From contig NZ_CP051677.1 of the NCBI RefSeq assembly GCF_012849055.1, forward strand, positions 558,001-622,000: a DNA stretch of 64,000 nt, given 5' to 3'. Source of the DNA: Spirosoma rhododendri (GTDB lineage Bacteria; Bacteroidota; Bacteroidia; Cytophagales; Spirosomataceae). The notes below the pieces were generated by a model. That model was not told the DNA's origin and did no database searches. It saw only the letters and a list, made by a program, of their open reading frames with translations. The position numbers and the translations under genes are program-made. Of this stretch, positions 62,103 through 64,000 are shown in pieces. Positions within the stretch are counted from its first letter, which is position 1; each line of letters starts with the position of its first letter.

Positions 62103-62196
62103 GGAGGTATGGAGGTTTCACAGAGAACATAGAGAGGAGATAAGCACTGGATATTACTCTGTTATCTCCGTGAAATCTCCGTTTCTCTGTGTTTAA
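62095..62196. repeat. Quasi-inverted repeat (ACAGAGAAACGGAGATTTCACGGAG type)
   Basis: The right half, read on the minus strand, is AACACAGAGAAACGGAG followed by ATTTCACGGAGATAAC; the left half holds related GGAGGTTTCACAGAG and AGAGAGGAGAT units in the opposite sense. It fills the gap between the LD-carboxypeptidase stop and the lipoprotein start and supplies the latter's GTG. Confidence 0.62.
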
Positions 62197-62200
62197 AAAA

Positions 62201-63096
62201 TCACTTGCCCGCCCCCCCTGTCACATCGAGCCGGACAGTGCGCCCGATGGGCAGCGTCAGGTTATAATCGACGTGACCGGCTGGCAGGTCAAACAGCACC
62301 GGGTACTTATAATCGGCCACGACATCGGCGATGATTTCGTAGGCATCCTGCCCAAACGGCAGCGACGGATTCAGGCGCATATCGGTAAACTGTCCCACCA
62401 CCAGCCCCGCCAGCTTCGCCAGCCGACCCGACCGGTGTAGCTGCCGCATCATCCGGTCGAGCGAGAACAGCGTTTCGTCAATATCTTCGATAAACAGCAC
62501 CGTTCCGTCGTAGTCGATATCGGTCGGCGTACCGATGGAGTTAATCAGCATCGTCAGATTCCCCCCACGAGCGGCCCCGTTGCCTGACCCGTTCGGTTCA
62601 GCGAGTGTGACGCTATGGCATACTGATCCGGCAATTCACCAAACAGCCACTGCCGCAGCGATTCAAGCGAATCAGCCCGGTCGACATCGCCGAACTGCCG
62701 GGGCATGATACCGTGCAGACTGCCAACGCCATGCCGGTACAACAAACTCAAAAGGGCCGTAACATCGCTGAAGCCAACCAGCCATTTCGGGTGCCGGAGC
62801 AGGCCCGTCAGGTCGAGGTCGTCGGCGATGCGGTAGCAGCCGTAGCCCCCACGTGAGGCAAACACCGCCCGAACGGACGGGTCGTCGAACAGCCGTTGCA
62901 GGTCGGCACGGCGCAGGTCGTCGGAGCCCGCAAACGGCCCATCGGTCGCGTGCAGACTGTCGCCCTCGATCACGTTGAGTTGCCAGTCGTCGCGCAGGAT
63001 GCGCAGGCCTTCGGTTAGTTCAGCATACGGCACCCGGCTCGCGGGCGACACCACCCCGACCGTATCGCCGGGACGTAAAAATGAGGGAATGAGCAA
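62201..63096 (-). pseudogene. LD-carboxypeptidase (peptidase S66), split by a 1-nt frameshift
   Basis: LdcA-type enzymes remove the terminal D-Ala from murein tetrapeptides during cell-wall recycling. The first part (63096-62554) carries VGVVSPASRVPY, the nucleophile-serine region WLVGFSDVTALL and the HGIMP segment. The second (62551-62201) carries GTVLFIEDIDE (Glu of the Ser-Glu-His triad) and LPAGHVDYNLTLPIG (His). One extra G in the G6 run (plus-strand C6, 62561-62566) restores GPLVGGNLTMLINSIGTPT and a protein of about 298 residues, the normal length. Confidence 0.88.
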
Positions 63097-63107
63097 GGAA
63101 ATGGGCG

Positions 63108-63195
63108 TTTACTGTTTAAGGTTCAAAGTCTAATGTTTAAAGTCACTGGCAACATCAACGTTGAACGTTAAACCTTATACATCAAACCTTAAACC
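63108..63195. repeat. Heptad-type inverted repeat, copy 3
   Basis: The left part GTTTAAGGTTCAAAGTCTAA and the right part, ending CATCAAACCTTAAAC, form an imperfect inverted repeat of the same family as 11602-11787 and 51949-52022. It lies between the channel stop and the LD-carboxypeptidase start, both minus strand. Confidence 0.65.
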
Positions 63196-63197
63196 CA

Positions 63198-64000
63198 TCA
63201 ATTCAACTCCGCCGGGGCGGTATCGTCTAGTTTGTCGAGGTCCAGCGCGACCATGCCGTGCTGGGCACTATCGAACATGGGCACAAATTTATAGCCCCAC
63301 TGAATCTCGTCATATCGGTACGATGTCCGGCTGTGTACCTGCTGCGAAAAGGTGTCGTCCATAGCCCGGAACAGGATTAGAAACTCCGCGTCAGATTCAG
63401 CTAGTTCTTCTGGTGTACAACCGTAGAGCGGACTAGTCTCCGTTATTGGATGCACGAGCGTCCAGTTAGTGGGAAAAAACGCGACTTTATTCCGCTCCAG
63501 CTTCAGCCCATGATACCGCCGGTATCGGGTACCGTCGGGTTTGGTTTCCAGCCGCGACAATGACACTTCCATTTCGACGTCGATCAACTGGTTTGCCCGG
63601 TTATTGACCACCCGAAACATCCAGGCATTCACGTCAAGGTAAGGCGAGAAAACAGACTGTTTGGAGAAGCGTACGTGGGCCAGCGGACGGGAGAAACGTC
63701 CGTATAGCAGCCCCGTTACCAGGGCAAAGGATAGTAACCCGATCATCGACTCCATGGCCGCAACAATGCTGGATAGAAAATTGACCGGTGCAATGTGTCC
63801 GTAGCCTACCGTAGTCATGGTCTGCGAACTGAAAAAGAACGCTTTCCAGAACGAACCATAGGGCTCACCATTGACACTACTCTGTAGATTTTCGGCTCCT
63901 ACCAGCAGATAAGTACCGGCAAAAACCCCATTCACAACAAAGTAAAAAACCAGTACCCACCCCAGAAAATGCCACCACGACATTGTAATCAGGCGATTGT
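63198..64000 (-). CDS. Inward-rectifier (KirBac-type) potassium channel, N-terminus beyond the window
   Basis: The visible 267 residues hold TM1 (WWHFLGWVLVFYFVVNGVFAG), the pore helix and selectivity filter TVGYGH in FFFSSQTMTTVGYGHIAP, TM2, and the cytosolic beta-sandwich typical of Kir channels. An ATG at 63983 would give 261 residues, but the frame stays open to the window edge (NRLIT before the Met), and KirBac proteins carry a longer N-terminus with a slide helix ending in a LxxMSW-like stretch. The real start is therefore probably outside. Confidence 0.85.
   Translation of the reverse strand, partial: NRLITMSWWHFLGWVLVFYFVVNGVFAGTYLLVGAENLQSSVNGEPYGSFWKAFFFSSQTMTTVGYGHIAPVNFLSSIVAAMESMIGLLSFALVTGLLYGRFSRPLAHVRFSKQSVFSPYLDVNAWMFRVVNNRANQLIDVEMEVSLSRLETKPDGTRYRRYHGLKLERNKVAFFPTNWTLVHPITETSPLYGCTPEELAESDAEFLILFRAMDDTFSQQVHSRTSYRYDEIQWGYKFVPMFDSAQHGMVALDLDKLDDTAPAELN

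Overview
The window looks like a chromosomal segment of a high-GC member of the Bacteroidota, order Cytophagales, most like Spirosoma and its relatives. This placement is inferred from content. The window has a secreted phosphatase with a type IX secretion C-terminal sorting domain, a DUF5606 protein, a GWxTD-domain lipoprotein, a eukaryote-like IleRS, many lipoproteins, TAnnTTTG-type -7 promoter boxes (the Bacteroidota housekeeping consensus) and almost no Shine-Dalgarno sequences. I found no rRNA, tRNA, CRISPR array, transposase, integrase or phage gene. Most of the content is housekeeping and envelope genes in short transcription units separated by clear hairpin terminators.

Layout. 1-7.8 kb: thioredoxin-like protein, EngB GTPase, DUF5606 protein, a membrane protein, pyruvate kinase, a fucose-dehydrogenase-like SDR, DNA polymerase IV and a second SDR. 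8.0-13.2 kb: a family 2 glycosyltransferase followed by eboD-eboE-eboF, the distal half of the ebo (EDB) metabolite cluster, with no eboABC in the window. 13.4-19.3 kb: small secreted proteins, ileS and a small HTH-like protein. 19.3-28.7 kb: T9SS-exported phosphatase, GH29 alpha-L-fucosidase, a frameshifted multi-PAS hybrid histidine kinase, menA and a glutathione peroxidase. 28.8-40.5 kb: argS, penicillin acylase, regulatory-domain and lipoprotein genes, a beta-propeller/phosphoesterase, a FucP-like transporter, a HEPN-like protein and an alpha/beta hydrolase. 40.6-47.9 kb: two very acidic small proteins with DoxX, then two minus-strand operons (globin plus partners; lipoprotein hydrolase plus partners). 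48-57.4 kb: sufB, three paralogous stress-type SDRs, methyltransferase, cytochrome c, a coiled-coil protein, a Tat-exported serine hydrolase and Uma2. 57.5-64 kb: rlmB, GWxTD lipoprotein, methyltransferase, a YD-repeat lipoprotein, LD-carboxypeptidase and a KirBac-type channel that runs off the right end.

Three themes stand out. (1) Five genes are interrupted by single-base indels in short homopolymers; four of these lack exactly one G/C in a 5-7 nt G/C run. This points to consensus errors or to slippage-prone loci. (2) The DNA carries several families of short palindromic or quasi-tandem repeats at gene borders. One 112-bp palindrome lies in frame inside the penicillin acylase spacer, and an 8-nt tandem repeat lies in frame inside ileS. 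(3) Some enzymes have altered signature residues: IleRS reads GIHH where HxGH is canonical (a motif linked to mupirocin hyper-resistance), one SDR reads YxxxN, and the glycosyltransferase reads NDE where DDD is usual.
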